A stretch of DNA of 64,000 bases from positions 118,763-182,762 of the forward strand of contig JAKQIY010000085.1 of the NCBI GenBank assembly GCA_029561455.1. The letters run 5' to 3'. Source of the DNA: a bacterium. GTDB taxonomy: Bacteria > Zhuqueibacterota > Zhuqueibacteria > Residuimicrobiales > Krinioviventaceae. The position numbers and the translations under genes are program-made. This document shows positions 18,963 to 29,267 of the stretch, one piece after another; within the stretch, counting starts at the first letter, position 1; every line of letters starts with the position of its first letter. The notes below the pieces were generated by a model that had not been told where the DNA came from, did not search any database, and saw nothing but the letters and a program-made list of their open reading frames with translations.

Positions 18963-20525
18963 TTGGCAGAAGAAAACAAAAAAATACTCTGGGTCGATGA
19001 TGAAATAGACCTGCTGCGCGCCCACGTTCTGTTTTTGGAAGGTAAAGGATACACCGTTACTACTGTTACCAATGCAGAAGACGCAATAGAACTGGTGAAA
19101 ACAAAAAAGTTCGATATTGTGCTGCTCGATGAAATGCTGCATGGTATCGATGGTCTTTCGGCGCTGGTGGAATTAAAAGAAATCAACCCGGGTTTGCCGG
19201 TTATTATGGTTACAAAAAATGAAGAAGAATCATTAATGGAAAATGCCATCGGCGCCAAGATTGATGATTATCTGACCAAACCGGTTAATCCAAGTCAGAT
19301 ATTACTGGTTTGTAAAAAAATATTGGACAGTAAAAAAATTGCCAGCCAAAAACTCTCCCGCGATTATATGGCCGAATTTAATAAAATATCCCTCAGCCTG
19401 ATGGGGCCTTTAGATTGGCCCGACTGGATTGATATTCATATTAAATTGTCGGAATGGGATCTGGAACTCACCCAGCATCCGGATATTGGCCTTAAACATA
19501 CTCTCGACGATCAAAAAAAAGCCTGCAACGCCGAATTCGGACGGTTCATGGAAAATCATTATACCGACTGGCTGCGCACCGACGACAGGCCACCCCTGTC
19601 TCCCGATATTATACCCAGGTTTGTATTGCCCCATGTGGAACAGAATAAAAAAACGGTTCTATTGATTATTGATAATCTTCGTCTCGATCAATGGTTCATT
19701 ATCGAGCCGTTATTACGTGACTATTTCAGTATCAAACGCGATTATTATTACTCTATCATTCCTACAGCTACCCCATATTCCCGTAACGCCATATTTAGCG
19801 GTTTATACCCCGGTGAACTGGATAAACGCTATCCCGGTTTCTGGAATACCGGCGATGAGGAAGACGATATCAGCCTGAACCGCAATGAACAGCAATTATT
19901 GGTCGATCATTTAAAAAGACGGAGACTGGATCTAAAACCGGAACCGAAATACGCCAAGATCATGGATATTCAGGAAGCGCAAAATGTAGCCCGGCGCATC
20001 AACGAATATAGCAGCATGCCGTTTTCGGCAATCGTATTGAATTTTGTCGATATACTGGCGCATACCCGCAGTTCTTCCACCCTCATCAAGGAAATGATCC
20101 CCAATGAAGCCGCCTGGCGGACAATGACGCGCTCCTGGTTTGAGCATGCGCCTATATTTGGAGCTTTACAGCAAATGGCCCAAAATGGTAACACTGTTAT
20201 AATCACCACCGATCATGGCAGCATTCGCAGCCAGCGCGGCGCCAAAGTGATTGGCGACCGGCAAACCTCTACCAGTCTGCGCTACAAATACGGGCGTAAT
20301 TTAAAAGTGAATCCAAAACATGCGTTGTTTATTAAAGACCCTGCGGAATATAAATTGCCGGTGCGCGGGGTGAACAGCAATTATATCATCGCCAAGGAAG
20401 ACTATTATTTTGTCTACCCCACAAATTACCATTACTATCTGAATTATTATGCCGATAGTTTTCAGCATGGCGGTATATCACTCGAAGAAATCATTTTACC
20501 GGTTATCACCCTTGAAGCAAAATAA
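18963..20525 (+). CDS. porX: PorX-type response regulator with alkaline-phosphatase/PglZ domain
   Basis: 520 residues, starting at a TTG with AAAGGAG 6 bases upstream. The receiver domain (1-120) has D12/D13, phospho-acceptor Asp56 (IVLLDEML), Thr84 and Lys106. A helical linker leads to the PglZ / alkaline-phosphatase-superfamily domain (about 215-520), with metal-site signatures LLIIDNLRLDQW, TPYSRNAIFSGLYP, VDILAHTRSS and ITTDHGS. The domain order and length match PorX (about 518 residues in Porphyromonas), which regulates type IX secretion genes and has phosphodiesterase activity. The kinase partner PorY is not in this window. The next gene, 2 bases on, is tsaE, a neighbourhood I associate with porX in Bacteroidota. 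Confidence 0.92.
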   Translation: MAEENKKILWVDDEIDLLRAHVLFLEGKGYTVTTVTNAEDAIELVKTKKFDIVLLDEMLHGIDGLSALVELKEINPGLPVIMVTKNEEESLMENAIGAKIDDYLTKPVNPSQILLVCKKILDSKKIASQKLSRDYMAEFNKISLSLMGPLDWPDWIDIHIKLSEWDLELTQHPDIGLKHTLDDQKKACNAEFGRFMENHYTDWLRTDDRPPLSPDIIPRFVLPHVEQNKKTVLLIIDNLRLDQWFIIEPLLRDYFSIKRDYYYSIIPTATPYSRNAIFSGLYPGELDKRYPGFWNTGDEEDDISLNRNEQQLLVDHLKRRRLDLKPEPKYAKIMDIQEAQNVARRINEYSSMPFSAIVLNFVDILAHTRSSSTLIKEMIPNEAAWRTMTRSWFEHAPIFGALQQMAQNGNTVIITTDHGSIRSQRGAKVIGDRQTSTSLRYKYGRNLKVNPKHALFIKDPAEYKLPVRGVNSNYIIAKEDYYFVYPTNYHYYLNYYADSFQHGGISLEEIILPVITLEAK

Positions 20526-20527
20526 AG

Positions 20528-20998
20528 TTGACGTTATTGGCCACCGTTATTAAAAAAATATCCAATAATCCCGGTGAAACCCTGGAAATTGGTAAATGGT
20601 TCGCTGGGAATTTGCAGTCCGGCGCTATCGTTTGTCTTTTTGGTAACCTGGGTAGCGGCAAAACCACACTGTCGCGCGGAATTTGCGAAGGCCTGGGCAT
20701 TAAGGACTTTATTACCAGTCCGACCTTCACCCTGATCAATGAATATCAGGGCCGGCTGCCGGTCTATCATTTTGACTTTTACCGAATCGGTTCATCGCTC
20801 GAACTGTATGAACTTGGCCTGGATGAATATTTATATGGGGAAGGCGTCTGTTTAATAGAATGGCCGGAGATCATTATGGATGAAATTGCCGGTAAAAAAT
20901 ATGATATTCATCTGACCTGGAATGTGGAATCGGGACTTGAAAATCAACGGGAAATTGTGATAACCGAGTACCCGGAAAATGGGCAGGTGCAGCCATGA
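20528..20998 (+). CDS. tsaE: tRNA t6A biosynthesis ATPase TsaE
   Basis: 156 residues; the ATPase subunit of the complex that makes threonylcarbamoyl-adenosine at position 37 of ANN-decoding tRNAs. The P-loop is FGNLGSGKTTLSRG, followed by the family motifs ITSPTFTLINEYQG, YHFDFYRI and LIEWPE. The first possible start is a TTG at 20528, two bases after porX stops; an internal start a few codons on cannot be excluded. Its stop overlaps the tsaB start by four bases, so tsaE and tsaB are coupled. Confidence 0.95.
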   Translation: MTLLATVIKKISNNPGETLEIGKWFAGNLQSGAIVCLFGNLGSGKTTLSRGICEGLGIKDFITSPTFTLINEYQGRLPVYHFDFYRIGSSLELYELGLDEYLYGEGVCLIEWPEIIMDEIAGKKYDIHLTWNVESGLENQREIVITEYPENGQVQP

Positions 20999-21696
20999 TC
21001 GTGCTTGGTATTGAAACCTCGACACAAATTTGCAGCGCTGCCCTGACGCAAGACGGGCGCCTGCTGGCGGATTATCGCATTAACATTAAAAACGCTCACG
21101 CCCGCCATTTATTTAATATGATAAGCCATATTTGCACGGTCAGCGGGAACCCGGTTAATAAACTCGACGGTCTGGCCGTATCCATCGGGCCAGGCTCGTT
21201 CACCGGGTTACGCATCGGCCTGGCGGCGGTCAAAGGGCTGGCAATTGCTGATCATATTCCGGTTACTGCCGTTTCAACCATGCAAGCCCTGGCAATGCAG
21301 GCCCCGGTTATGCAGGGCATTATCTGCCCGGTAATAAAATCACGCAACCGGGAGTATTATATGGCATTGTTTGAACGCAGCAACGGCGAGGATTCCCTGC
21401 TCAAGGAAACCACCCTGGTAAAACACGACGAGGTGAACAGGTTCATTCCGGCAAACTGCTTACTCATCGGTCATACGGATGATTTTACCAGTAGCGAGAT
21501 GGTTGTACCCGGGCTGCAAATTGCGCCGGCTTGTTATGCATATCTTGATGCATATACCATAGCGTTGCTGGGCACAAAGCAATTTGCACAAAACAAAACC
21601 GATGCGATTGAAAACCTGCAACCACTCTATTACCAGGAATTTATTGCCGGTATACCCAAAAGGACCAGTCTTTTACAGAACAATAAACCTGCATAA
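20995..21696 (+). CDS. tsaB: tRNA t6A biosynthesis protein TsaB
   Basis: 233 residues, an ASKHA-fold partner of TsaD. The N-terminal signature LGIETSTQICSAAL and the SIGPGSFTGLRIGLAAVKGL motif are diagnostic. The start codon overlaps the tsaE stop (ATGA) and its stop overlaps the rimI start in the same way, forming a tight tsaE-tsaB-rimI cluster common in bacteria. TsaD and TsaC are not in the window. Confidence 0.95.
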   Translation: MIVLGIETSTQICSAALTQDGRLLADYRINIKNAHARHLFNMISHICTVSGNPVNKLDGLAVSIGPGSFTGLRIGLAAVKGLAIADHIPVTAVSTMQALAMQAPVMQGIICPVIKSRNREYYMALFERSNGEDSLLKETTLVKHDEVNRFIPANCLLIGHTDDFTSSEMVVPGLQIAPACYAYLDAYTIALLGTKQFAQNKTDAIENLQPLYYQEFIAGIPKRTSLLQNNKPA

Positions 21697-22187
21697 TGAG
21701 CACCGAGTTTATAAAAGCTCTTGATTCCGGCGTACAGATAAAAATTCGTCCCATGCAATGGGAAGATATTGAACAGGTATACCAGCTTGAAAAAAGGATT
21801 TTTGTTGCGCCATGGTCGCGGGCTTCATTTGAAGCAGAGTTGCTGAACCGGTATTCATATAACCTGGTGGCGACCAATGAAAATGTAGTGATAGGTTATG
21901 CGATCATCTGGATGTTTGTCGATGAACTGCATATTGCCAACCTGGCAGTCAAAGACAGCTGGCGTGGCTGCGGCATAGCCACCTGGATCATGAATGTTAT
22001 TTTCAACATTGCTCATGAGAATCATATAAAAATCATGCATCTCGAAGTGCGAAAATCTAACGAGGCGGCAATAAACCTGTATAAAAAATTTGGTTTCGAA
22101 ATTGTCGGATATCGCAAAAACTATTATGAAAAAGAAAAGGAAGATGCTATATTAATGAGTACCTGTATTAATGATACGGTTTTATAA
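21696..22187 (+). CDS. rimI: Ribosomal protein acetyltransferase RimI
   Basis: 163 residues, a GNAT-fold N-acetyltransferase. It shows IRPMQWEDIEQVYQLEKRIF, the early RimI motif APWSRASFEAEL, and the acetyl-CoA loop LAVKDSWRGCGIATWIM. It then has HLEVRKSNEAAINLYKKFGF and the terminal YY...EDAILM pattern. RimI acetylates the N-terminus of ribosomal protein S18. Overlap with tsaB supports the assignment over a generic GNAT. Confidence 0.92.
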   Translation: MSTEFIKALDSGVQIKIRPMQWEDIEQVYQLEKRIFVAPWSRASFEAELLNRYSYNLVATNENVVIGYAIIWMFVDELHIANLAVKDSWRGCGIATWIMNVIFNIAHENHIKIMHLEVRKSNEAAINLYKKFGFEIVGYRKNYYEKEKEDAILMSTCINDTVL

Positions 22188-22198
22188 CAGGAGTTAAA

Positions 22199-23077
22199 AT
22201 GGCCTGGTTCAAACGAGATAAAACGACCCTGACCATCCAGGAAGAAAAAATGGAACTACCGGATGGCTTGTGGATTAAATGTCCAAATTGTAATGAAGTG
22301 TTATATAAAAAGGAACTGGAAAAGAATCTCTATGTGTGCATGAAATGCGATTACCATTTTCGCATCACCAGCGACGATTATATCCGGATTCTTGCCGACG
22401 ATAAAGAGTTTCAGGAGTTTAATGCCAATATTCAGTCTACTGACCCGTTAAAGTTCAAAGATTCCAAAAAGTACGCCGACAGGTTAAAACAAGCGATGAC
22501 TATCACCAATCTCACTGAAGCAATAAGAACCGGTTTCTGCCATATTCATAGAATTCCGGTTGTGCTGGGGATAATGGATTTTCGTTTTATCGGCGGTAGT
22601 ATGGGTTCTGTAGTGGGAGAAAAATTTTCCCGGGCTGTAAATATGGCCATTGAAAAAAAGTGGCCGTTGGTGGTTATATCCGCCTCAGGTGGGGCCAGAA
22701 TGCAGGAATCGGCGTTTTCTCTGATGCAAATGGCTAAAACATCAGCGCACCTGGCGCTGCTGGCGGAAGCAAAACTGCCATATATCTCAATATTAACTCA
22801 TCCGACCACCGGCGGCGTAACCGCCAGTTTCTCGATGCTGGGCGATGTAATCATTGCCGAGCCCAAAGCGCTGATCGGATTTGCCGGGCCGCGGGTAATT
22901 AAACAAACCATCGGCCAGGACCTGCCGGACGGTTTTCAAAAATCGGAATTTCTGCTGCAACACGGTTTCGTCGACATAATTATACATAGAAAAGAACTCA
23001 AGGAAAAACTGTTTCAACTGCTCTCGTTTTTCCCGGTTGAAAAAGCTGCTGCAGTTACAGCAGCGCAAACATATTAA
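22199..23077 (+). CDS. accD: Acetyl-CoA carboxylase carboxyltransferase beta subunit
   Basis: 292 residues. The N-terminal zinc ribbon has Cys28, Cys31, Cys47 and Cys50, and the crotonase-like carboxyltransferase domain contains MDFRFIGGSMGSVVGEKF, SASGGARMQESAFSLMQMAK and HPTTGGVTASFSMLGD. With AccA it transfers CO2 from biotin to acetyl-CoA in the first step of fatty-acid synthesis. accA is not adjacent. A clear AGGAG site lies 5-6 bases before the ATG. Confidence 0.96.
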   Translation: MAWFKRDKTTLTIQEEKMELPDGLWIKCPNCNEVLYKKELEKNLYVCMKCDYHFRITSDDYIRILADDKEFQEFNANIQSTDPLKFKDSKKYADRLKQAMTITNLTEAIRTGFCHIHRIPVVLGIMDFRFIGGSMGSVVGEKFSRAVNMAIEKKWPLVVISASGGARMQESAFSLMQMAKTSAHLALLAEAKLPYISILTHPTTGGVTASFSMLGDVIIAEPKALIGFAGPRVIKQTIGQDLPDGFQKSEFLLQHGFVDIIIHRKELKEKLFQLLSFFPVEKAAAVTAAQTY

Positions 23078-23112
23078 TTGAATTACCTTAATATTTCTGG
23101 AAATATTTATAA

Positions 23113-23892
23113 TTGAGAATTCTGCTAACAAACGATGATGGTATAAGCGCTCCGGGGCTGGCGGCCCTGGCTAAAGAAATAAACAAGATCGGCCAGGTAT
23201 TAATAGTTGCCCCGGAAACCGAAATGAGCGCAGTTGGCCACGCCATTACCCTGCACGATCCACTGCGGGTTTCAGACTATGCTAAAAATGGCTCTTATTT
23301 TGGTAAAGCCGTTAGCGGCACCCCAGCCGATTGCGTTAAAATTGCCTGGGGAGCGCTTTATAAAAATGAACCTAAAATAGATTTACTGATCTCCGGTATT
23401 AACCAGGGGTCCAATACGGGTATAAACACAATCTATTCCGGCACTGTTTCGGCGGCAACCGAAGGAGCAATTTTGGGAATTCCATCGTTTGCAATTTCGC
23501 TCACTACCTACACCAATCCCGATTTTAGCTATGCCGCTCGTTTCGCGCGCTATCTTGCCGAAAAGATCATGATCAACAAATTGCCGCGCGGGGTTTTTTT
23601 GAATGTCAACGTGCCGGCGGTTCCGGAAGAGCAGATCGCCGGAGCTAAAATTACCCGTCAGGGTATGGCAAATTATTGTGAAGAATTCCAGGTACGCAAG
23701 GATCCGCGCGAACGGGAATATTACTGGCTAACCGGGGATAAGGAAGCTATTGAGGAAGATGAAAGCGTTGACGACCGCGCCATATTACAAAACAAGGTAT
23801 CAATAACCCCGATCCATTATGACCTGACTTTTTATCCTTTTATGCGTGAACTGGAAAAATGGCATATTGATTTTAACTCGAGAATTGAATGA
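23113..23892 (+). CDS. surE: 5'-nucleotidase SurE
   Basis: 259 residues starting at a TTG. The metal site appears as [13 protein letters not shown] at the very N-terminus, followed by [26 protein letters not shown] and [23 protein letters not shown], all SurE signatures. It dephosphorylates nucleoside monophosphates and is often linked to stationary phase. The gene overlaps guaA by four bases (ATGA). Confidence 0.95.
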   Translation: MRILLTNDDGISAPGLAALAKEINKIGQVLIVAPETEMSAVGHAITLHDPLRVSDYAKNGSYFGKAVSGTPADCVKIAWGALYKNEPKIDLLISGINQGSNTGINTIYSGTVSAATEGAILGIPSFAISLTTYTNPDFSYAARFARYLAEKIMINKLPRGVFLNVNVPAVPEEQIAGAKITRQGMANYCEEFQVRKDPREREYYWLTGDKEAIEEDESVDDRAILQNKVSITPIHYDLTFYPFMRELEKWHIDFNSRIE

Positions 23893-25427
23893 ACCATAAA
23901 GAATCCATCATTGTTTTAGATTTTGGCTCGCAATACACGCAATTGATTGCCAGGCGCATCCGTGAAGCGGGTGTTTATTCTGAAATCAAACCGTTTGACT
24001 ACAATTTTGATGAACTCGTCAAACTGAATCCACGTGGCCTGGTGTTATCGGGCAGTCCATCCTCGGTTTATGATAAAAACTCTCCCCTGCCTGATAAAAG
24101 GATATTCGACCTGGGTTGCCCGGTGCTCGGCATCTGTTATGGCTTGCAGGTCATGGCGCATCTGCTCGGCGGCAAAGTAGCCGGCGCCGCACACCGCGAA
24201 TATGGCCGCGCCAGGTTAACAGTAGACGACCATGCCGATCTTTTTTCCCAACTGGATGATGAGTTGGAAGTGTGGATGAGCCATGGCGACCGGCTGGAAA
24301 ATATGAGTAATGAATTTCAAATCATCGCCCATACCAATAATGCGCCAATTGCCGCGGTCCGTCATAAACTCAAACCGTATTACGGCATCCAGTTCCATCC
24401 CGAAGTGGTGCATACCCCGATGGGCAAGGAAATATTGGGAAATTTTGTTTTTAAAATTTGCGGTTGCCGGCCGGACTGGAATGCCAGTTCCTTTGTAGAA
24501 AATGCGGTGCAGCATATTAAAAATATCATCGGCGATGAACTGGCTATATGCGCATTAAGCGGTGGTGTGGATTCAACCGTAGCAGCTTATATGGTCGCAC
24601 GGGCCATCGGCAAACAACTGACATGTGTATTTGTCGATACCGGTTTACTGCGTGAAGGTGAAGCACAACAGGTTTGCGAGTTTTACGCCAAAGCGGAATT
24701 TAAATTTACTTTTGTCGATGCCAGCGACAGGTTCCTGTCGCGTCTGGCGGGTGTGATCGATCCGGAAAAGAAACGCAAGATCATTGGCGAAGAGTTCATC
24801 CGCGTGTTTGAAGATGAAGCGAAAAAGATCGGCCCGGTCAACTATCTGGTGCAGGGGACGCTGTATCCCGATGTCATTGAAAGCGTTTCAACCCGCGGGC
24901 CTTCGGCGCTAATCAAATCGCATCATAATGTTGGCGGTTTGCCCGAAAAAATGGGCTTAAAACTGATTGAGCCGTTGCGCGAACTCTTTAAAGATGAAGT
25001 GAGAAAAGCCGGCAAGGAACTTTTAGTTCCGGACTATATTCTGGGCCGCCATCCATTTCCGGGGCCGGGGCTGGCGGTGCGAATTTTAGGCGAAATTAAC
25101 CGCAGCCGTCTGGCCATTTTACGTCCGGCCGACCGGATATTTATTGAAGAATTAAAAAAGAACGACCAATATAATAAAATCTGGCAGGCTTTTGCTGTAC
25201 TCTTGCCCATCCAGACCGTTGGAGTTATGGGCGATGAAAGAACTTATGAAAATGTTGTGGCGTTGCGGGCGGTTACCAGTCTGGATGGTATGACCGCAGA
25301 CTGGGCGATCATCCCCAATGATCTTTTAGCGCATATCTCCAACCGGATCATAAATGAAGTTAAAGGTGTGAACCGGGTGGTGTATGACATCAGCTCCAAA
25401 CCACCAAGCACAATTGAATGGGAATAG
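23889..25427 (+). CDS. guaA: GMP synthase (glutamine-hydrolysing)
   Basis: 512 residues, the normal length. An N-terminal class I amidotransferase domain has [17 protein letters not shown], the catalytic Cys in [13 protein letters not shown] and the His/Glu in IQFHPEVVH. The ATP-pyrophosphatase domain has the P-loop [13 protein letters not shown], and the C-terminal dimerisation domain ends with [10 protein letters not shown]. It converts XMP to GMP in purine synthesis. Confidence 0.98.
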   Translation: MNHKESIIVLDFGSQYTQLIARRIREAGVYSEIKPFDYNFDELVKLNPRGLVLSGSPSSVYDKNSPLPDKRIFDLGCPVLGICYGLQVMAHLLGGKVAGAAHREYGRARLTVDDHADLFSQLDDELEVWMSHGDRLENMSNEFQIIAHTNNAPIAAVRHKLKPYYGIQFHPEVVHTPMGKEILGNFVFKICGCRPDWNASSFVENAVQHIKNIIGDELAICALSGGVDSTVAAYMVARAIGKQLTCVFVDTGLLREGEAQQVCEFYAKAEFKFTFVDASDRFLSRLAGVIDPEKKRKIIGEEFIRVFEDEAKKIGPVNYLVQGTLYPDVIESVSTRGPSALIKSHHNVGGLPEKMGLKLIEPLRELFKDEVRKAGKELLVPDYILGRHPFPGPGLAVRILGEINRSRLAILRPADRIFIEELKKNDQYNKIWQAFAVLLPIQTVGVMGDERTYENVVALRAVTSLDGMTADWAIIPNDLLAHISNRIINEVKGVNRVVYDISSKPPSTIEWE

Positions 25428-25444
25428 AATTGAGGTAATTACTT

Positions 25445-27277
25445 ATGTGTGGCATAGTCGGTTACATTGGTGAACAAAATGCAACGCCGCTTTTGATAAA
25501 TGGCCTGAAGAGACTGGAATATCGCGGTTACGATTCCGCCGGTATCGCTATCCTTCAGGATCATAGTATAAACATTTACAAAAAAGTGGGTAAAATTAAA
25601 AACCTCGAAGACGCTGTCAACGGCAGTGAACTGACCGGCAGTGTCGGTATTGGTCACACCCGCTGGGCAACCCACGGTGTGCCGAATGAAGTGAATGCCC
25701 ATCCGCATACCGGCAATTCCGGCGCTCTCGCCCTGGTTCATAATGGTATTATTGAAAATTATGAAACATTAAAAAAAGAATTGCAAAGCAAAGGGCATGT
25801 TTTTAAAACCGAAACCGACTCGGAAACCTTGTGCCATTTATTTGAAAAACTGATGGAAGACGGTTTTGATCTGGTTGAAGCGGTGCGACTTGGCTTGTCG
25901 AGAGTTGAAGGCACATTTGGCCTGGTCATTATGAGTTCCAATCATCCCGATATGTTGATTGCCGCCCGGCGCGGCAGCCCCCTGGTCATTGGCCTGGGCA
26001 AGGGAGAAAATTTTATCGCTTCGGACGCCGCTCCACTGGTAGGACATACCACCGATGTTGTGTATCTTGAAGACGGTGAAATGGCAGTGGTAACCAAGAC
26101 GGAGATGAATGTTAAAACAATCGATGATCGGCCGGTAAATAAATCCATCGTCACAATCGATACAGATCTGCAGGAAATTGAAAAATCCGGATATGCGCAC
26201 TTTATGCTTAAAGAGATCATGGAGCAGCCACAAACCCTGGAAAATACCATGCGCGGCCGGTTGTTGATGCAGGAAGGCTCCGCCAAACTCGGCGGCATCG
26301 GTAAGGATATTGAATCGTTACTCTATGCGCGCCGGGTAATCATAACCGCCTGCGGCACCTCGTGGCACGCCGCTCTGATCGGCGAATATATGTTTGAAGA
26401 ACTGGTGGGGATACCTGTCGAAGTGGAATATGCCTCGGAATTTCGTTACCGCGACCCGGTTTTGGGGAATGATTCGGTGGTAATTGCCATCAGCCAGTCC
26501 GGTGAAACCGCTGATACGCTGGCGGCAATCCGTGAAGCAAAAAGAAAAAAATGCAAAGTATTTGGTATCTGTAACGTGGTTGGCTCCACCATAGCCAGGG
26601 AAACCGATGCCGGAGTTTACCTCCATGCCGGTCCGGAAATTGGCGTAGCTTCAACCAAAGCCTTTACATCGCAGGTTACGGTGCTGGCATTGATTGCGTT
26701 GGTACTGGGACGTATGCGGTCCATATCCACAGCCAGAGGTTTGGAAATTTGTCGCGAACTGGCTGCGATACCGGATAAAGTAAGCCAGGTTTTAGCCAAC
26801 CATGAACAAATTAAAGAAATTGCCGGCGAGTTCAAGGATATGCGCAACTTTTTATATCTGGGCAGGGGTTACAATTTCCCGGTGGCTCTGGAAGGGGCAT
26901 TAAAGTTAAAAGAAATCTCATATATTCATGCCGAGGGATACCCGGCTGCGGAAATGAAACACGGCCCCATTGCCCTGATCGATAAAGATATGCCGGTGGT
27001 GTTTATTGCCACGCGGGATTCAATATATGATAAAGTCATCAGCAATATCGAAGAAGTGCGGGCCCGCAAAGGTAAAGTTATTGCCATTGCCACTGAAGGC
27101 GACAAGGAAATCAGCAAACGCGCCGACCGGGTAATATTTGTGCCCCCAACCCTCGATATGCTAAAACCGCTGATCAACATCATTCCATTGCAACTTTTAG
27201 CCTATTATATTGCCGTATCACGCGGTTGCGATGTCGATCAACCGCGAAACCTGGCTAAAAGCGTAACTGTTGAATAG
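25445..27277 (+). CDS. glmS: Glutamine-fructose-6-phosphate aminotransferase
   Basis: 610 residues. The N-terminal nucleophile Cys2 is in MCGIVGYIG, followed by GHTRWATHG and NGIIENY of the glutaminase domain. Two SIS sugar-isomerase domains have AISQSGETADTLAA and LEGALKLKEISYIHAEGYPA, and the C-terminus is QPRNLAKSVTVE. It makes glucosamine-6-phosphate, the entry to peptidoglycan and LPS. I saw no glmS ribozyme in the 17 bases upstream. The next gene's ribosome-binding site lies just after the stop. Confidence 0.98.
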   Translation: MCGIVGYIGEQNATPLLINGLKRLEYRGYDSAGIAILQDHSINIYKKVGKIKNLEDAVNGSELTGSVGIGHTRWATHGVPNEVNAHPHTGNSGALALVHNGIIENYETLKKELQSKGHVFKTETDSETLCHLFEKLMEDGFDLVEAVRLGLSRVEGTFGLVIMSSNHPDMLIAARRGSPLVIGLGKGENFIASDAAPLVGHTTDVVYLEDGEMAVVTKTEMNVKTIDDRPVNKSIVTIDTDLQEIEKSGYAHFMLKEIMEQPQTLENTMRGRLLMQEGSAKLGGIGKDIESLLYARRVIITACGTSWHAALIGEYMFEELVGIPVEVEYASEFRYRDPVLGNDSVVIAISQSGETADTLAAIREAKRKKCKVFGICNVVGSTIARETDAGVYLHAGPEIGVASTKAFTSQVTVLALIALVLGRMRSISTARGLEICRELAAIPDKVSQVLANHEQIKEIAGEFKDMRNFLYLGRGYNFPVALEGALKLKEISYIHAEGYPAAEMKHGPIALIDKDMPVVFIATRDSIYDKVISNIEEVRARKGKVIAIATEGDKEISKRADRVIFVPPTLDMLKPLINIIPLQLLAYYIAVSRGCDVDQPRNLAKSVTVE

Positions 27278-27302
27278 CTATTGTAAGGAGGATAAACAAC
27301 CT

Positions 27303-29165
27303 GTGAAAAAAACTATTCTTGACTGTTTTACAAATAAAACCCGGCTGGGAATGCTCCTGGTAATACTAATAGTCACCGGGTATAATACTGTCACTGCCGA
27401 TACCGTCCAGTGTGAAAAAATATTTGCCCAGGGTATTATCCAGTATAAAAATGCGCTCTATACCGATGCCCTGATCACCTTTAATACCCTGATAAGCCAA
27501 CCGGAGCCCAATCCATATATCACCAGTGGTTATTACATGGCGGCACGCAGCGCCTGGCAAATTCAGGAGGCTGAACAGGCTGCCGGTTTTGCCAAATACT
27601 TGTTAGCCCGGTATCCGGACAGCCGTTATGTGGCAGATTGCCATTACCTTTTGGGTAATATTAGCACCCGGAAAAACGAAACCGCAAACGCCCTGGAACA
27701 TTTTGCCCTTACCATTGAACATGCCGGTAATGATTCACTGGTTCTTAAAAGTTATCACAAGGGTTCACAATTGCTGACCACCGATTTAGGGCAAGAGACT
27801 TTTGACGGTTTGCTTAAAAGTTATCCATGGACCAAAGCAGGTCATTTTATTAAACTGTGGCAAGCCGAATCATGCCTTCTCACCGGCAATAAGAACAAAT
27901 GCTCGACAATAATTAATGATATACTGGCCGCCAAACCAACTCAGCAAATTTCTCGGTTGGCTGCCGCTGTAAAAAGCAAAGAAGCCGCCCCGCACGTTCG
28001 CATTGGCGTTATACTGCCGGTGACCGGTTACTTTTCCGCGGAATCGGCAGATATGCTGCGCGGTATGGCGCTGGCCTTGCGTCAGGCCAGGGCGGAAGAT
28101 AATATTGAAATTGTCATAGCCGATTCCAAAGGTAACCTGGTCGACGCTATAGCCAGCACCAGGGCGCTATTAAAACAAAATATCAGCCTGGTTATTGGTG
28201 AACTGGAAGATAATATCACCGCTGTCATTGCCGGATTTACCTCGCGTGAAAACCTGCCCCTGCTGGTGCCGGTGGCAACTGAAAACGGCATTACCACAAT
28301 CGGTGACCATATTTACCAGGCCAATAACGACCTGAATACCCGCGGCTCACAGCTTGCCGAATTTGCCTATAATCAACTTGATATGAAAACTTTTGCCACT
28401 CTTGCCCCTGCCGATGAATATGGCAATACCATAACGGATGCATTCACCAAAAAAATTGACCAACTGGGCGGCACGATTATTTCACAGAAATGGTATTACC
28501 CGGGCACCAGTGATCTGCAGCGGCAGTTTGAAGGCATTCGCGAGGCAGGTTTCCGTTATACATTCCGTGATTCGCTTTATAGATCCAATATTCGTGTAAC
28601 CCCTGACCGGGTCGATTCCCTGTTCCGGGTAGCTAACCGCCGCGCCAAAGATATATCGCCGGATAATGAGGGCCTGGTACAATGGATGGAAATACCGGTT
28701 ACTTCTATCGATGGTTTGTTCATGCCGGTTTATGAAGAAGAACTATCCATCATTGCGCCGCAGCTGGCTCTGGCCAATATCAAAGCCAAACCACTCGGCG
28801 GCGGCTTTTGGCTGAATGAAAAGTTATTACAGCAGCAGCGTAATTATATTAACGGCATTGTGTTTGTCGCCGGTTATTTCTTTACCGAAACCGACCCGCA
28901 ATACCGTACCTTTATCAACCAGTACCGCGAATTTACCCAAACCTCGCCGGGGAAAATGTCGGTGTATGGTTACAATATTATGAATCTGGTGATCGCCGCG
29001 GTTAATGCCGGCAACACCGGCAGTGAAAGCATTAGTAAATATCTGGAAAATGTGCAGGATTTTTCCGGTATTGGCGGCAAACTAACTTTTTATAAAAACA
29101 ACAATATAAATGGCGCCGTCAACATCCTGCAGTTCCTGGACGGTAATATTATAAAAATTAATTAA
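27303..29165 (+). CDS. TPR plus periplasmic-binding-protein-like exported protein (LppC/LpoA-like layout)
   Basis: 620 residues from a GTG at 27303, chosen because TAAGGAGG lies at 27284-27291; the frame is open 11 codons further into glmS. After an N-terminal membrane or signal helix (about 18-35), residues 40-230 form TPR-like helical repeats (QYKNALYTDALITFNTLISQ, YYMAARSAWQIQEAEQAAGF). Residues about 240-615 are a type 1 periplasmic-binding fold: RIGVILPVTGYFSAESADML, LLKQNISLVIGELEDN and YGYNIMNLVIAAV. TPR plus such a fold is the layout of LpoA-like activators of peptidoglycan synthases. Position after glmS fits a cell-wall role, but the function is inferred. Confidence 0.7.
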   Translation: MKKTILDCFTNKTRLGMLLVILIVTGYNTVTADTVQCEKIFAQGIIQYKNALYTDALITFNTLISQPEPNPYITSGYYMAARSAWQIQEAEQAAGFAKYLLARYPDSRYVADCHYLLGNISTRKNETANALEHFALTIEHAGNDSLVLKSYHKGSQLLTTDLGQETFDGLLKSYPWTKAGHFIKLWQAESCLLTGNKNKCSTIINDILAAKPTQQISRLAAAVKSKEAAPHVRIGVILPVTGYFSAESADMLRGMALALRQARAEDNIEIVIADSKGNLVDAIASTRALLKQNISLVIGELEDNITAVIAGFTSRENLPLLVPVATENGITTIGDHIYQANNDLNTRGSQLAEFAYNQLDMKTFATLAPADEYGNTITDAFTKKIDQLGGTIISQKWYYPGTSDLQRQFEGIREAGFRYTFRDSLYRSNIRVTPDRVDSLFRVANRRAKDISPDNEGLVQWMEIPVTSIDGLFMPVYEEELSIIAPQLALANIKAKPLGGGFWLNEKLLQQQRNYINGIVFVAGYFFTETDPQYRTFINQYREFTQTSPGKMSVYGYNIMNLVIAAVNAGNTGSESISKYLENVQDFSGIGGKLTFYKNNNINGAVNILQFLDGNIIKIN

Positions 29166-29166
29166 T

Positions 29167-29190
29167 TTGATATAAATCACTTTGATTTAT
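29167..29190 (+). promoter_or_regulatory. Candidate FNR/CRP-family operator
   Basis: TTGATATAAATCAC (29167-29180) matches the FNR half-site pattern TTGAT-N4-ATCAA with one mismatch. It overlaps a perfect inverted repeat ATAAATC/GATTTAT (29172-29178 and 29184-29190). It lies 78-100 bases upstream of the outer-membrane protein gene. No regulator of this family is in the window, so this is a candidate only. Confidence 0.3.
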
Positions 29191-29267
29191 GAAATAGTTC
29201 CTTAAATTATGTTGTTATTATGCAAAAATAAAATAAACACAAAAACAGGAAAAATGGAGGAGTTACC

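Noticed and set aside
25428..25444. glmS ribozyme
   Set aside because: Only 17 bases separate guaA and glmS, far too little for the ribozyme.
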